Of a DNA stretch of 38,095 bases, positions 26,060-34,931 are shown piece by piece. The stretch spans positions 1-38,095 of the forward strand of contig JAMXLI010000221.1 in NCBI GenBank assembly GCA_024281115.1, in the 5' to 3' direction. The DNA comes from Terriglobales bacterium (GTDB lineage Bacteria; Acidobacteriota; Terriglobia; Terriglobales; Acidobacteriaceae). Below the pieces are notes generated by a model. That model worked only from the letters and a program-made list of their open reading frames with translations. It did no database searches and had not been told where the DNA came from. The position numbers were made by a program, and so were the translations under genes. How positions within the stretch are numbered: the first letter of the stretch is position 1; each line of letters begins with the position of its first letter.

Positions 26060-27202
26060 ATGAGCACGCTCATTCTGGACAAGAAGGCGGACCTGGCGGG
26101 CCCGGGGATCGGCAATTACGAGGAACTCGAGAAGGTCCTGCCTAAGCATTACAAGTCGCTGCTCACCCCACGCGAAACACAGAAAGCGATTTTCGAGGTC
26201 AAGCGCTTCATCGCCGACCGGCTGTGCGAAGAACTCAACCTCATGATGGTGGAAGTGCCGCTGATCGTAGACGCCGAGAGCGGCGTAAACGACATGCTTG
26301 ACCGGGACGGCTCGCGCAGCCCCATTCAGTTCCACATCGCCAACGACCGCGAGCGGCACCCCCTTGATGCCCAGGTGGTGCAGGCCGCGACCAAGTGGAA
26401 ACGCATGGCGCTGCGCCAGTTCGGCTGCCACCCGGGCGAGGGCATCTGCACCGACATGCGCGCCGTTCGCAAGGACTATTTCCTCGACCACGATCACAGC
26501 GCTTACGTAGACCAGTGGGATTGGGAGCGGGCGATCACCGCCAAGCAGCGCAATCTCACGTTCCTGAAAGAAATTGTCGGCAAGATCTGGAAGGTCCTGG
26601 TGACCGCCGAGCAGTATGCCTTCGATTTGTTTCCCAAGCTGAAGGACCGGCGTTATCCCCAGTTGCCCGAGGAACTGACCTTCCTGCAGGCGGAGGAGAT
26701 CCTGGACATGTTTCCCGACCTGCCGCGCAAGCAGCGGGAGACTGCCATTCTGCAGAAGTATCCGGCGATCTTCATCATCGGCATCGGATGGCCGCTGGCC
26801 GACGGCTTCCCGCACGAAATGCGGGCGGCCGACTACGACGACTGGATCACCAGCACCCAGGCCGAGACCGGACGCGCCACCCACGGCTTGAACGGCGACA
26901 TCCTGGTCTGGAATCCGGTGACGCAACGGCGGCACGAGCTAAGCTCCATGGGCATCCGCGTGAACGCGGAATCGCTGAAGAAGCAACTGGAGATGTCGGG
27001 CCAGAAGGAGTTCCTGAAATTTCCCTACCACCAGGGCATCGTGGACGGCGACCTGCCGCTTTCCATCGGCGGCGGCATCGGGCAGTCGCGCACCCTGATG
27101 CTTTTGCTGCGCAAGGCGCACTTGGGCGAGGTGAGCGTGACGGTGTGGCCGAAGGTGCTGAAAACGATGTGCGCCAGGAAGCACATCTTCGTGCTCGAGT
27201 AG
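26060..27202 (+). CDS. asnA: Aspartate--ammonia ligase (asparagine synthetase A)
   Basis: 380 residues; makes asparagine from aspartate and ammonia using ATP, in the cytoplasm. The fold is that of class II aminoacyl-tRNA synthetases. AsnA landmarks are clear: VDQWDWER, GIGWPLADGFPHEMRAADYD, THGLNGDILVWNP, ELSSMGIRV and GGGIGQSRTLMLLL. It is about 50 residues longer than the E. coli enzyme, largely at the N-terminus. The ATG has AAGGAG eight bases upstream, which fixes the start. It is convergent with ahcY and shares a hairpin terminator with it. Confidence 0.95.
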   Translation: MSTLILDKKADLAGPGIGNYEELEKVLPKHYKSLLTPRETQKAIFEVKRFIADRLCEELNLMMVEVPLIVDAESGVNDMLDRDGSRSPIQFHIANDRERHPLDAQVVQAATKWKRMALRQFGCHPGEGICTDMRAVRKDYFLDHDHSAYVDQWDWERAITAKQRNLTFLKEIVGKIWKVLVTAEQYAFDLFPKLKDRRYPQLPEELTFLQAEEILDMFPDLPRKQRETAILQKYPAIFIIGIGWPLADGFPHEMRAADYDDWITSTQAETGRATHGLNGDILVWNPVTQRRHELSSMGIRVNAESLKKQLEMSGQKEFLKFPYHQGIVDGDLPLSIGGGIGQSRTLMLLLRKAHLGEVSVTVWPKVLKTMCARKHIFVLE

Positions 27203-27227
27203 AAGTCGCTGGGCGGCGCAAAAAAAC

Positions 27228-27250
27228 TGGGGCAGCTTCGCGCTGCCCCA
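27228..27250. terminator. Bidirectional intrinsic terminator between asnA and ahcY
   Basis: TGGGGCAGC pairs with GCTGCCCCA over a 5-nt loop. On the top strand seven A (27220-27226) precede and TTT follows, so the leftward transcript (ahcY) has a classic U-tract and the rightward one (asnA) a weaker one. It fits a terminator serving both convergent genes. Confidence 0.85.
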
Positions 27251-27279
27251 ATTTGATTGCTTGCCTGTCGTGTTGCGCC

Positions 27280-28557
27280 CTAGGTGCCCTCTGACCAGCT
27301 TGCCAGGTATTCCTCCTGCTCGGGCGTGAGGCGGTCAATTTTAATGCCCATGGACTCGAGCTTCAGGCGCGCCACCCGCTTATCTAAATCCTCCGGAACG
27401 GGATAGACCTTCTTCTGCAAGTCCTTGTGGTTTTTGACCAGGTATTCCACCGAGAGCGCCTGGTCGGCAAAGCTCATGTCCATCACGGCGGCGGGGTGAC
27501 CTTCGGCGGAGGCCAGGTTGATGAGCCGGCCCTCGCCGAGCAGGTTGATCTTGCGCCCGTCGCGCATGGAGTACTCCTCCACAAAGGGCCGCGTGGTGCG
27601 CTTGGAGGAAGCCATCTTCTCCAGCGTGGGAATGTCAATCTCCACGTTGAAGTGGCCGGAATTGGCGATGATCGCCCCATCCTTCATCGCCTCGAAATGC
27701 TCGCGCGCCAGAACGTTCTTGTCGCCGGTGACGGTGACAAATACGTCCCCGATGCGCGCTGCTTCGTGCATCGACATAACGCGGTAGCCGTCCATCACGG
27801 CTTCCAGCGCGCGCGTGGGATCCACTTCGGTGACGATGACTTCGGCGCCCAGGCCGCGGGCGCGCGAGGCCAGGCCGCGCCCGCACCAGCCATACCCCGC
27901 GACCACGAACTTGCTTCCCGCCAGCAGCACGTTCGTGGCGCGCACCACGCCATCCACCGTGGATTGGCCGGTGCCGTAACGGTTGTCGAACAGGTGCTTG
28001 GTAAGGGCGTCGTTGACCGCGATGATGGGATAGCGCAGCACTCCTTCCTTGGCCATGGCCCGCAGCCGGATCACGCCGGTGGTGGTCTCCTCGGTGCCGC
28101 CCAGGATGCCCTCGGCCACATCGGTGCGCTTGGTGAGAACGCAGGTGACCAGGTCGGCGCCGTCATCCATAGTGATGTGTGGCTTGTGGTCGAGCGCGGC
28201 GGTGAGGTGGCTGTAATAGGTGTCGTTGTCCTCGCCCTTAATGGCGAACACGGGGATGCCGTAATCGCGCACCAGGCAGGCGGCGACGTCATCCTGGGTG
28301 GAGAGAGGATTCGAGGCGCACAAGGCCACTTCGGCGCCGCCATCGCGCAGGCAGATGCCCAGGTTGGCCGTCTCGGCGGTCACGTGCAGGCAGGCGGAAA
28401 TGCGAATGCCCTTCAGCGGCTGGTTCTTGATGAACTCTTTGCGGATGCCCTGGAGCACTTTCATGGACTGGTTGGCCCAGTCGATGCGCTTCCTGCCAAG
28501 GTCGGCGAGCTCCAGGCTCCGAATATCGCAGGCGATTTGAGCGGGCGTGGTGGACAT
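27280..28557 (-). CDS. ahcY: Adenosylhomocysteinase (S-adenosylhomocysteine hydrolase)
   Basis: 425 residues; splits S-adenosylhomocysteine to adenosine and homocysteine with bound NAD in the cytoplasm, relieving product inhibition of methyltransferases. Landmarks: [53 protein letters not shown], the NAD-binding [13 protein letters not shown] and [10 protein letters not shown]. The length indicates the short form, without the roughly 40-residue insert of many bacterial and eukaryotic enzymes. AAGGAG stands only 3 nt before the ATG. It lies 113 nt downstream of metK in the same direction, a logical SAM-cycle pair. Confidence 0.96.
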   Translation of the reverse strand: MSTTPAQIACDIRSLELADLGRKRIDWANQSMKVLQGIRKEFIKNQPLKGIRISACLHVTAETANLGICLRDGGAEVALCASNPLSTQDDVAACLVRDYGIPVFAIKGEDNDTYYSHLTAALDHKPHITMDDGADLVTCVLTKRTDVAEGILGGTEETTTGVIRLRAMAKEGVLRYPIIAVNDALTKHLFDNRYGTGQSTVDGVVRATNVLLAGSKFVVAGYGWCGRGLASRARGLGAEVIVTEVDPTRALEAVMDGYRVMSMHEAARIGDVFVTVTGDKNVLAREHFEAMKDGAIIANSGHFNVEIDIPTLEKMASSKRTTRPFVEEYSMRDGRKINLLGEGRLINLASAEGHPAAVMDMSFADQALSVEYLVKNHKDLQKKVYPVPEDLDKRVARLKLESMGIKIDRLTPEQEEYLASWSEGT

Positions 28558-28620
28558 AGGCTCCTTCGTGCAGTTGGGAGTGACTCCTCAGGATAAAGGA
28601 AAAGCCCGGACCCGAAAAGG

Positions 28621-28647
28621 GAGGCAGCGCCACGCGGAGCGCGCCTC
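28621..28647 (-). other. Hairpin in the metK-ahcY intergenic gap
   Basis: On the transcribed (leftward) strand GAGGC-GCGC pairs with GCGC-T-GCCTC, a 9-bp stem with one bulged base and an 8-nt loop, followed by CCTTTT. It could be an attenuator or partial terminator setting ahcY against metK expression. It does not match the SAH riboswitch consensus as I know it. Confidence 0.35.
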
Positions 28648-28670
28648 TCATTTGCCTGAGCCTTCGACCG

Positions 28671-29861
28671 CTATCGGCTGACCGCGTGTACCGGCTGGTC
28701 GGCCTTGCTCAAGCCGGCATCGCTGCGCAAAGCGTCGGCTTTGTCGGTGGCTTCCCAACTGAAGTCTGGATCAGGACGGCCGAAGTGGCCGTAGGCCGCC
28801 GTCTTCTTGTAGATCGGTCGGCGCAGCCGCAGCGACTCAATGATGCCCTTGGGCGTGAGCTTGAAGTGCGCCCGCACCAGCTCCTGAATCTTCTCGGGAG
28901 CGATTTTGTGCGTTCCGAACGTGTCCACCAGAACGCTTACCGGCTCGGCCACACCGATGGCGTAGGCGAGCTGCACTTCGCAGCGGTCGGCAACGCCCGA
29001 GGCGACCACATTCTTGGCGATGTAGCGCGCCATATAGCAGGCCGAGCGGTCCACCTTGGTCGGGTCTTTGCCGCTGAAGCAGCCGCCGCCATGACGGCCC
29101 ATGCCCCCGTACGTGTCCACGATGATTTTGCGCCCGGTCAGCCCGGTGTCGCCCATCGGACCTCCCACCACGAAGCGCCCGGTGGGATTGATGTGGTACT
29201 TGGTGTCGGGGTCGAGCATGTGCGCGGGCAGCACGGACTGGATCACGTGCTTCAGCACCTCGGCGCGAATCTTGTTGTTGTCCACCGTTTCCGAGTGCTG
29301 GGTGGAGATCACCACGGCGTCAATGCGGACGGGCTTATGGTTGGAATCGTACTCAACGGTGACTTGCGACTTGCCGTCGGGGCGGAGCCAATCGAGGTCG
29401 CCATTCTTGCGCACATCTGAAAGCCGGTGGGTCAGCTTGTGCGCCAGCATGATGGGCGTGGGCATGAGCTGCTCGTTCTCGTTGCTGGCGTAGCCAAACA
29501 TCATGCCCTGGTCGCCGGCGCCGCCCGGGTCCACGCCCATGGCGATGTCGGGCGACTGCTCGTGAATGGAGGAAATCACCGCGCAGGTCTGCGAATCGAA
29601 GCCGTAAGTAGCGTCGATGTAACCCACGGAGGTGACGGTTCCCCGGACGATGGAGGGAAAGTCCACATAAGCTTTCGTCGTGATCTCACCCGCGATGAAG
29701 GCTAACCCGGTGGTCAGCAGGGTCTCGCAGGCGACGCGGCTGTACTCGTCCTCGGTGAGGCAGGCGTCCACGATGGCATCGGAAATCTGGTCGGCAATCT
29801 TGTCGGGATGGCCTTCGGTGACCGATTCAGAGGTAAAAAGAAAACGGTTTCTTGCTGCCAA
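28671..29861 (-). CDS. metK: S-adenosylmethionine synthetase
   Basis: 396 residues; makes SAM from methionine and ATP in the cytoplasm. Landmarks: [20 protein letters not shown], the MgATP-binding [33 protein letters not shown] and [17 protein letters not shown]. The start is chosen as the TTG at 29859-29861, giving LAARNRFLF, because AAGGAG sits exactly six bases upstream. The GTG 16 codons earlier has no such site and would add a tail that is not typical of the family. A TAGAAT element at 29961-29966 may be the promoter. It is probably cotranscribed with ahcY. Confidence 0.95.
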   Translation of the reverse strand: MAARNRFLFTSESVTEGHPDKIADQISDAIVDACLTEDEYSRVACETLLTTGLAFIAGEITTKAYVDFPSIVRGTVTSVGYIDATYGFDSQTCAVISSIHEQSPDIAMGVDPGGAGDQGMMFGYASNENEQLMPTPIMLAHKLTHRLSDVRKNGDLDWLRPDGKSQVTVEYDSNHKPVRIDAVVISTQHSETVDNNKIRAEVLKHVIQSVLPAHMLDPDTKYHINPTGRFVVGGPMGDTGLTGRKIIVDTYGGMGRHGGGCFSGKDPTKVDRSACYMARYIAKNVVASGVADRCEVQLAYAIGVAEPVSVLVDTFGTHKIAPEKIQELVRAHFKLTPKGIIESLRLRRPIYKKTAAYGHFGRPDPDFSWEATDKADALRSDAGLSKADQPVHAVSR

Positions 29862-30165
29862 AGCAGGCTCCTTGCGCGATGTGGAGGCCGTTCCGGAGGG
29901 CACAGCCACAAAAGTTCAAAAGTCATCCCGGCCGCACAGCAGAACACCGGGACACCTTCGATTCTATTGAGGTTAGCAAACCGGGACGGGGGGTGCAATC
30001 GGCGCCCGGCAGACGGCGAATCTGGGCGGTTCAGCAGCGCCAGGTGCCTGCCCAGAGGCAGCTTGCAACGTTACAAAAGGTATGCCGGGCACTCGGGCGG
30101 CGGTTGCCGGTGTGCGGAAGCGAGGCGATAATGAGGCACCCCTTGCACGCTGACGGGACCCAACC
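29862..30165. other. Divergent region between metK and the GGDEF gene
   Basis: 304 nt holding the promoters of both genes. On the bottom strand CAATAGAATCGAAGG (29955-29969) includes a -10-like TAGAAT (29961-29966) about 100 nt before metK. An inverted repeat GGTT-TGCT-AACC lies just upstream of it. No S-box, SAM-II or c-di-GMP/cGAMP (GEMM) riboswitch core is recognisable by eye. Confidence 0.4.
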
Positions 30166-31218
30166 ATGACCGAGGCGGCCGGCACGGAGAGGAAGCGCTA
30201 TATCGCGGAAATGAACATTTTCCACGATGTAGCCAAAGCCCTCACCTCGTCCCTGGACCTGGCTTCCATCCTGCAAACCATCATGGAAAAGATGGCGGAG
30301 TACTTCCGCCCCGACACCTGGTCGCTGCTCATGGTGGACGAGGAGCGCGACGAACTCTATTTCGCCATCGCCGTGGGCGACGCGGCCGAGAAGCTGAAGA
30401 GCGCGCGCGTGAAGATGGGGGAGGGCATCGCGGGCTGGGTGGCGCGCCACGGCGAGCCGCTGGTCGTGCCCGACGTGCGCACCGACCCGCGCTTTGCCAA
30501 GCGCTTCGATCAGATGACCCAGTGGGAAACCCATTCCATCATCTGCCTGCCGCTGCGTTCCAAGCACCGCGTGATGGGGGTCATCCAGCTGGTGAACGTC
30601 AGCATGGACGGTTTTGGCGAGAACGAGATGTTCTTCCTGCAGTCGCTGTGCGATTACGCCGCCATCGCCATTGAGAATGCCAAAGCTTTCGAGCGCATCC
30701 AGGAACTCACCATCACCGACGACTGCACCGGGCTGTTCAACGCGCGCCACCTGTACAAGACGCTGGAAACCGAGGTGTATCGCGCTTCCCGCTTCGGGCA
30801 GGAATTCACCGTGGTCTTCATTGATCTGGACCATTTTAAGCAGGTGAACGACACCCACGGCCACCTGGTAGGCAGCAAGTTGCTGGCCGAGGTGGGCTAC
30901 GCGGTCAAGGCGCGCCTGCGGCTGATTGATTACGCCTTCCGTTATGGCGGCGACGAGTTCGTGGTGCTGCTGCCCCAAACCGGCAAGGACGCCGCCCTCG
31001 TCGTAGCCAAGCGGCTGCGCGAGATGTTCCGCTCCAGTTGCTTCTGCAAAGACGAAGGCTTGAACCTGAACGTGCGTGCCAGCATGGGCCTGGCTACCTT
31101 TCCCGCCGACGCGCACAGCGCCCACGAGATCATCCGCCAGGCCGACGAGATGATGTACGTCGTGAAGAACAGCACGCGCGACAACATCAGCGTGGCCAAG
31201 CGCGGCCTGGTGAAGTAA
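30166..31218 (+). CDS. GAF-GGDEF cyclic-dinucleotide synthase, candidate Hypr type (3',3'-cGAMP)
   Basis: 350 residues: a GAF domain (about 16-175; IAGWVARHGEPLVVPDVRTD, SIICLPLRSKHRVMGVIQLV), a short helix with TDDCTGLFNARHL, then a GGDEF domain. The active-site YGGDEF (261-265) is intact, with an I-site RLID (R252-D255) five residues before it. The key feature is in FKQVNDTHGHLVGSKLL. N228 matches PleD N335, but the guanine-contacting Asp (PleD D344) is Ser237. Asp-to-Ser here is the hallmark of Hypr GGDEF enzymes, which accept ATP and make 3',3'-cGAMP, known from Geobacter and reported from an acidobacterium. Making c-di-GMP as well remains possible. It lacks membrane segments and so is cytoplasmic; the GAF ligand is unknown. 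The gene is monocistronic or leads into tldD, 133 nt downstream. Confidence 0.88.
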   Translation: MTEAAGTERKRYIAEMNIFHDVAKALTSSLDLASILQTIMEKMAEYFRPDTWSLLMVDEERDELYFAIAVGDAAEKLKSARVKMGEGIAGWVARHGEPLVVPDVRTDPRFAKRFDQMTQWETHSIICLPLRSKHRVMGVIQLVNVSMDGFGENEMFFLQSLCDYAAIAIENAKAFERIQELTITDDCTGLFNARHLYKTLETEVYRASRFGQEFTVVFIDLDHFKQVNDTHGHLVGSKLLAEVGYAVKARLRLIDYAFRYGGDEFVVLLPQTGKDAALVVAKRLREMFRSSCFCKDEGLNLNVRASMGLATFPADAHSAHEIIRQADEMMYVVKNSTRDNISVAKRGLVK

Positions 31219-31351
31219 GCGCAAATCCCCCTGGCAGTGCCTTCGGTCGTTTGTCGCTGTTCTCCAGAAAATCGTCCAATTTCTCGGCCGGTCGCTTCTC
31301 CTCGCGTCTTCCCGGTGCGCACCGCGGCTGTGATAAGTTGGAAGCCCTGGC

Positions 31352-32818
31352 ATGAAAGCGGTCGCAGAGTGGGCGTTGGATACTGCCGCGCAGCGCGGCG
31401 CCTCGTACGCGGACGCGCGCGTGGTGGACGAGCGCAGCCGGCTGCTGGCGACCAAAAACGCTCGCGTGGGCCATGCTTCCAGCTCGGACTCGCTGGGCGT
31501 GGGCGTGCGAGTGCTGGCGGATGGTGCGTGGGGATTTGCGGCCACCCAGGACCTGGGGCGCGAATCGGTCGAGGCCACGGCGGCCAGGGCGGTAGCCATC
31601 GCGCGCGCCTCTGCGCGCGTGAAGCAAGAGGATGTACGGCTGGCGCCCGAAAAGCCGAGGGTGGACGAGTACACCACTCCCATTCGCCTGGACCCTTTCG
31701 CCACCTCCATCGAGCAGAACCTGGAGCTGCTGCTGCAGGTAGACCGCGAGTTGCTGGCCGTCCCCGGGATCACGCTTACCGAGAGCAGCATGCACTTCCG
31801 GCGGTACGAGCAGTGGTTCTTTTCCAGCGAGGGCGCGGCCATTCACGAGACGCGCTACATCTCGGGCGCGGGCTTTGCCGCCTTCTCCTTCCAGGGCAGC
31901 GAGATTCAGAAGCGCTCCTATCCCAACTCCTTTGGCGGGCAGTACCAGAACAAGGGCTATGAACTGGTTGAGGAACTTCAGCTTCTGGATAACGCGCGGC
32001 GCATCGGCGAGGAGGCGGTCGCGTTGCACAGCGCCGACCAGTGCCCGGAAGGCGTCGCCACCCTGGTGCTCGACTCTTCTCAGCTGGCACTGCAGATTCA
32101 CGAGTCGGTGGGCCATCCCATTGAGCTCGATCGCGTGCTGGGCATGGAAGCAAACTACGCCGGCACTTCGTTCCTGACCGCCGACAAGTTGCGCAAGCTG
32201 CGCTACGGCAGCGGGCTGGTGAACGTGGTGGCCGACGCGCGCCCGCAGCACGGCCCCGGCCTCGGCACCTTCGCCTATGACGACGAAGGTGTGCCCGCGC
32301 AGTGCACTCCCATCATCACCCGGGGGCTGTTCACCGGGTACCTGTCATCGCGGGAGACAGCCTCCGCCATCGGCGAGCAGCGCTCCGGCGGCACCATGCG
32401 CGCCGAAAGCTGGAACCGCATCCCCCTCATCCGCATGACCAATATCAGCCTGTTGCCGGGAGAGCAGCCGATGAGCTTCGCCCAGCTGCTGAACGCCACC
32501 GATGACGGCATATTCATGCAGACCAATCGCTCGTGGTCCATTGACGATAAGCGCTACAACTTTCAGTTCGGCACCGAGATTGGATGGGAAATCAAGGGCG
32601 GCAAACTCGGCCGCATGTTCAAGAACCCGTCGTACTCGGGAATCACCACGGAGTTTTGGAGCTCGATGGACGCCCTCTGCTCCAGCGACGAGTGGACCCT
32701 TTGGGGAACGCCCAATTGCGGCAAAGGACAGCCGGCGCAGACCATGGGCACCGGTCACGGCGCCGTGCCGGCGCGCTTCCGCCGGATCAAGGTGGGAAGC
32801 GCATATCGGGGCAGCTGA
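31352..32818 (+). CDS. tldD: TldD-type metalloprotease subunit
   Basis: 488 residues, the length of E. coli TldD. The catalytic HESVGH (H250-H255, HExxxH) follows VLDSSQLALQI, and the third zinc ligand Cys is present in NCGKGQPA (C456). Other landmarks are FAYDDEGVPAQ, GTMRAESWNRIPLIRMTNI and GTGHGA. TldD pairs with TldE to form a heterodimeric protease that threads unfolded peptides; in known systems it matures microcin B17, degrades the antitoxin CcdA or trims RiPPs. No RiPP precursor or toxin-antitoxin gene lies nearby, so a housekeeping role is likely. GGAAG lies about 10 nt before the ATG. The partner tldE follows after 6 nt. Confidence 0.94.
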   Translation: MKAVAEWALDTAAQRGASYADARVVDERSRLLATKNARVGHASSSDSLGVGVRVLADGAWGFAATQDLGRESVEATAARAVAIARASARVKQEDVRLAPEKPRVDEYTTPIRLDPFATSIEQNLELLLQVDRELLAVPGITLTESSMHFRRYEQWFFSSEGAAIHETRYISGAGFAAFSFQGSEIQKRSYPNSFGGQYQNKGYELVEELQLLDNARRIGEEAVALHSADQCPEGVATLVLDSSQLALQIHESVGHPIELDRVLGMEANYAGTSFLTADKLRKLRYGSGLVNVVADARPQHGPGLGTFAYDDEGVPAQCTPIITRGLFTGYLSSRETASAIGEQRSGGTMRAESWNRIPLIRMTNISLLPGEQPMSFAQLLNATDDGIFMQTNRSWSIDDKRYNFQFGTEIGWEIKGGKLGRMFKNPSYSGITTEFWSSMDALCSSDEWTLWGTPNCGKGQPAQTMGTGHGAVPARFRRIKVGSAYRGS

Positions 32819-32824
32819 ACGCGC

Positions 32825-34246
32825 ATGGCGAGAACCGAATCTGAATTGCGGAGCGCGAATCGCGGAATGCTGACGAGGGAAGCCGCCCGCGGCATTTTTG
32901 AGCGGATCCAGAAATTCTCGTCCGCCGATGAGGTCGAAGTCCTGATCGCAGGCGGGCGGAGCGCTCTGACGCGCTTTGCCAACAACACCATCCACCAGAA
33001 TGTTGCCGAGCAGAACTGGGTAGTCTCGGTGCGCAGCTCGTTCGGGCAACGCACGGCGCGGGCGACTACCAACAAGCTGGACGACGAAAGCCTGCGGCGG
33101 GCGGTGCGCGCCTCGGAGGAAATTGCCCGGGTCACGGAAGCCGATCCCGATCTGCTGCCCATGGTTGCGCCGCCGGAGGCGGGCTCGACGCTTGCGCCCT
33201 CCCGCCACTTCGCCGAGACAGCGGAGGTTGAACCCGAGCAGCGTGCCCAGTCCGTGCAGCGGATGGTCGCGGTGGCGCAGAAGAATAAGCTGACCGCGGC
33301 GGGCATTTTCTCCACGTCCGAATCGCTGGAAGCGGTTTTCAATTCCCGCGGACTGAATGCCTTTCACGCGCAAACCTCAGCCGAGATTTCTGTCACCATG
33401 CTGGGGGACGACTCTTCCGGCTGGCAAAAGGCGAATTCGCCGGACGTGCGCCACCTGGACCCGGCCCGGCTGGCCGAAACTGCCGCGCGCAAGGCGCTCG
33501 AGTCCGTACACCCGCGCGAGCTCGCGCCCGGCAAGTACACCGTCATCCTCGAGCCGGCCGCGGTACTCGATATAGTCGGCTTCATGTTCTGGGACTTCGG
33601 CGGTATGGCCATCCTGGACCAGCGCTCCTTCCTCAACAACCGCATCGGAAAGCAGATTTTCGGTAGCAACATCACCATAGCCGACGACGTGACTCACCCC
33701 ATGCAGTCGGGCGCCCCTTTTGACGGCGAGGGCATGTGCCGGCAGCGCGTTGCCCTGGTGGAACAGGGCGTGGTGAAACGGCTGGTGTACGCGCGGGCCA
33801 CGGCGGCGCGCATGAAGAACTCGGAGCACGCCGCCGCGGTCGGCCCCATCGCGCCCACTGGCCACGGTTTTCCATTGCCGAACGAGATGGGCGAAGCTCC
33901 CATGAACATCGTGCTGGCGGGCGACGGCGCTCCGCACAGCCTGGAGGAGATGATTCGCTCTACCGAGCGCGGCATCCTGGTGACGCGTCTCTGGTATATC
34001 CGCGAGGTGGATCCTTACGAGAAAATCCTGACCGGCATGACACGCGACGGCACCTTCCTGGTGGAAAATGGCAGGCTGGCGGGCGGGGTGCGCAATTTCC
34101 GCTTCAACGAAAGCCTGTTGGCGATGCTCTCCAACGTGGAGCAGATGGGCGAGCCGGTGCGGGCCAGCGGGGAGGAGTCATTCGACATGGTCGTCCCCGC
34201 CATGAAGGTGCGCGAGTTCAACTTCACCGAGGTCACCAAGTTTTAA
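32825..34246 (+). CDS. tldE: TldE/PmbA-type protease subunit
   Basis: 473 residues; the catalytically empty partner of TldD. It lacks the HExxxH motif but shares the fold, with FNSRGLNAFHAQTSAEISV, MFWDFGGMAILDQRSFL, DDVTHPMQSGAPFDGEGM and a C-terminal GTFLVENGRLAGGVRNFRFN. It completes the protease tunnel. The start is taken as the first ATG, six bases after tldD; an ATG at 32867 is also possible, since the first 14 residues are not family-like and neither has a strong ribosome-binding site. Cotranscription with tldD is near certain. Confidence 0.93.
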   Translation: MARTESELRSANRGMLTREAARGIFERIQKFSSADEVEVLIAGGRSALTRFANNTIHQNVAEQNWVVSVRSSFGQRTARATTNKLDDESLRRAVRASEEIARVTEADPDLLPMVAPPEAGSTLAPSRHFAETAEVEPEQRAQSVQRMVAVAQKNKLTAAGIFSTSESLEAVFNSRGLNAFHAQTSAEISVTMLGDDSSGWQKANSPDVRHLDPARLAETAARKALESVHPRELAPGKYTVILEPAAVLDIVGFMFWDFGGMAILDQRSFLNNRIGKQIFGSNITIADDVTHPMQSGAPFDGEGMCRQRVALVEQGVVKRLVYARATAARMKNSEHAAAVGPIAPTGHGFPLPNEMGEAPMNIVLAGDGAPHSLEEMIRSTERGILVTRLWYIREVDPYEKILTGMTRDGTFLVENGRLAGGVRNFRFNESLLAMLSNVEQMGEPVRASGEESFDMVVPAMKVREFNFTEVTKF

Positions 34247-34544
34247 GGGCAGTCGCTGAACCACCTCGCAGCGCGGTTCCGCAGCCGGTGAGCCGCGGTG
34301 CCATCCGGATGCTGCGATCTCTCTTCGCCGAGGCTTGCCGCGCAAGCTCTGACCGGAACCCCGGTGCTGCCGTGCTGCGCCTTCTCCCTAAGTGACTGTA
34401 CTGACGCGTTTTACCCCGGAAATTCACTAACTTTCGTAACTCTGCTGCCCTGGTGCCGCGCTGTAAGCTCCGAGTCGTAATCAGCTACAGGTCAAGTTTT
34501 GCGGGCGGTTCCCCGGCTGCTCCAACTTGCTGGAGAGGTTAAAG
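34247..34544. other. Intergenic region before the PilZ gene
   Basis: About 298 nt with no coding signal I trust and no recognisable riboswitch. It should contain the promoter of the PilZ/NarL pair; no good -35/-10 pair stands out. Confidence 0.35.
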
Positions 34545-34913
34545 GTGCCTGAAGACCTTTTGCCGGAAATAGCAGTGGAAGTCCCGGAATCGCAGCCCTG
34601 CCAGCGCTATCCCGAGATGCAGAGCGCGGTGCGTTTCCCCTTGCAGCTGGGAGTGGAGCTGCGCGGTCCGGATGGCGCACACGCGGGCGAGACGCGCAAC
34701 ATTTCCGCCAATGGCGTGCTGCTGCAGGTGGATGCCGACATGCCTCTCGGGGCCAGCGTCGCATTTTCCATCAACATGCCCTCCCAGGTACTGGGCGCTC
34801 CTTCCGACGTGGTGGTGAACTGCCGCGGCCGGGTGGCGCGCTGCTTCCAGGATGAACAACACCACCATTGGGTAGGAGTGGTGATTGATCAGTACGGATT
34901 TGAGCGCCGGTAG
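34545..34913 (+). CDS. PilZ-domain protein
   Basis: 122 residues from a GTG that has GGAGAGG six bases upstream; a TTG six codons earlier is less likely. A single PilZ beta-barrel follows a 25-residue acidic N-terminus: VRFPLQLGVELRG, NISANGVLLQVD and HHHWVGVVID. The (D/N)xSxxG motif is present (NISANG), but the preceding RxxxR is reduced to one Arg (R30), so cyclic-dinucleotide binding may be weak or lost. Such domains can act as effectors or interaction modules. It lies 18 nt before the NarL-type regulator gene, so the two are probably an operon. Confidence 0.8.
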   Translation: MPEDLLPEIAVEVPESQPCQRYPEMQSAVRFPLQLGVELRGPDGAHAGETRNISANGVLLQVDADMPLGASVAFSINMPSQVLGAPSDVVVNCRGRVARCFQDEQHHHWVGVVIDQYGFERR

Positions 34914-34931
34914 GATGCGCTGAGGGACGGA

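Noticed and set aside
28558-28690. SAH, SAM or glycine riboswitch before ahcY
   Set aside because: CTCAGGCAAA resembles part of the glycine aptamer and ahcY is a usual SAH-riboswitch target, but the paired 5' parts and the conserved core of either class are not present by eye.
29862-30165. SAM riboswitch before metK
   Set aside because: No S-box or SAM-II core sequence is recognisable in the leader on the minus strand.
31352-34246. RiPP biosynthesis locus around tldD/tldE
   Set aside because: No precursor peptide, cyclodehydratase or dedicated transporter is adjacent; the pair looks like the common housekeeping protease.
34247-34544. c-di-GMP/cGAMP (GEMM) riboswitch before the PilZ gene
   Set aside because: The conserved GEMM-I core and tetraloop-receptor elements could not be found by eye.
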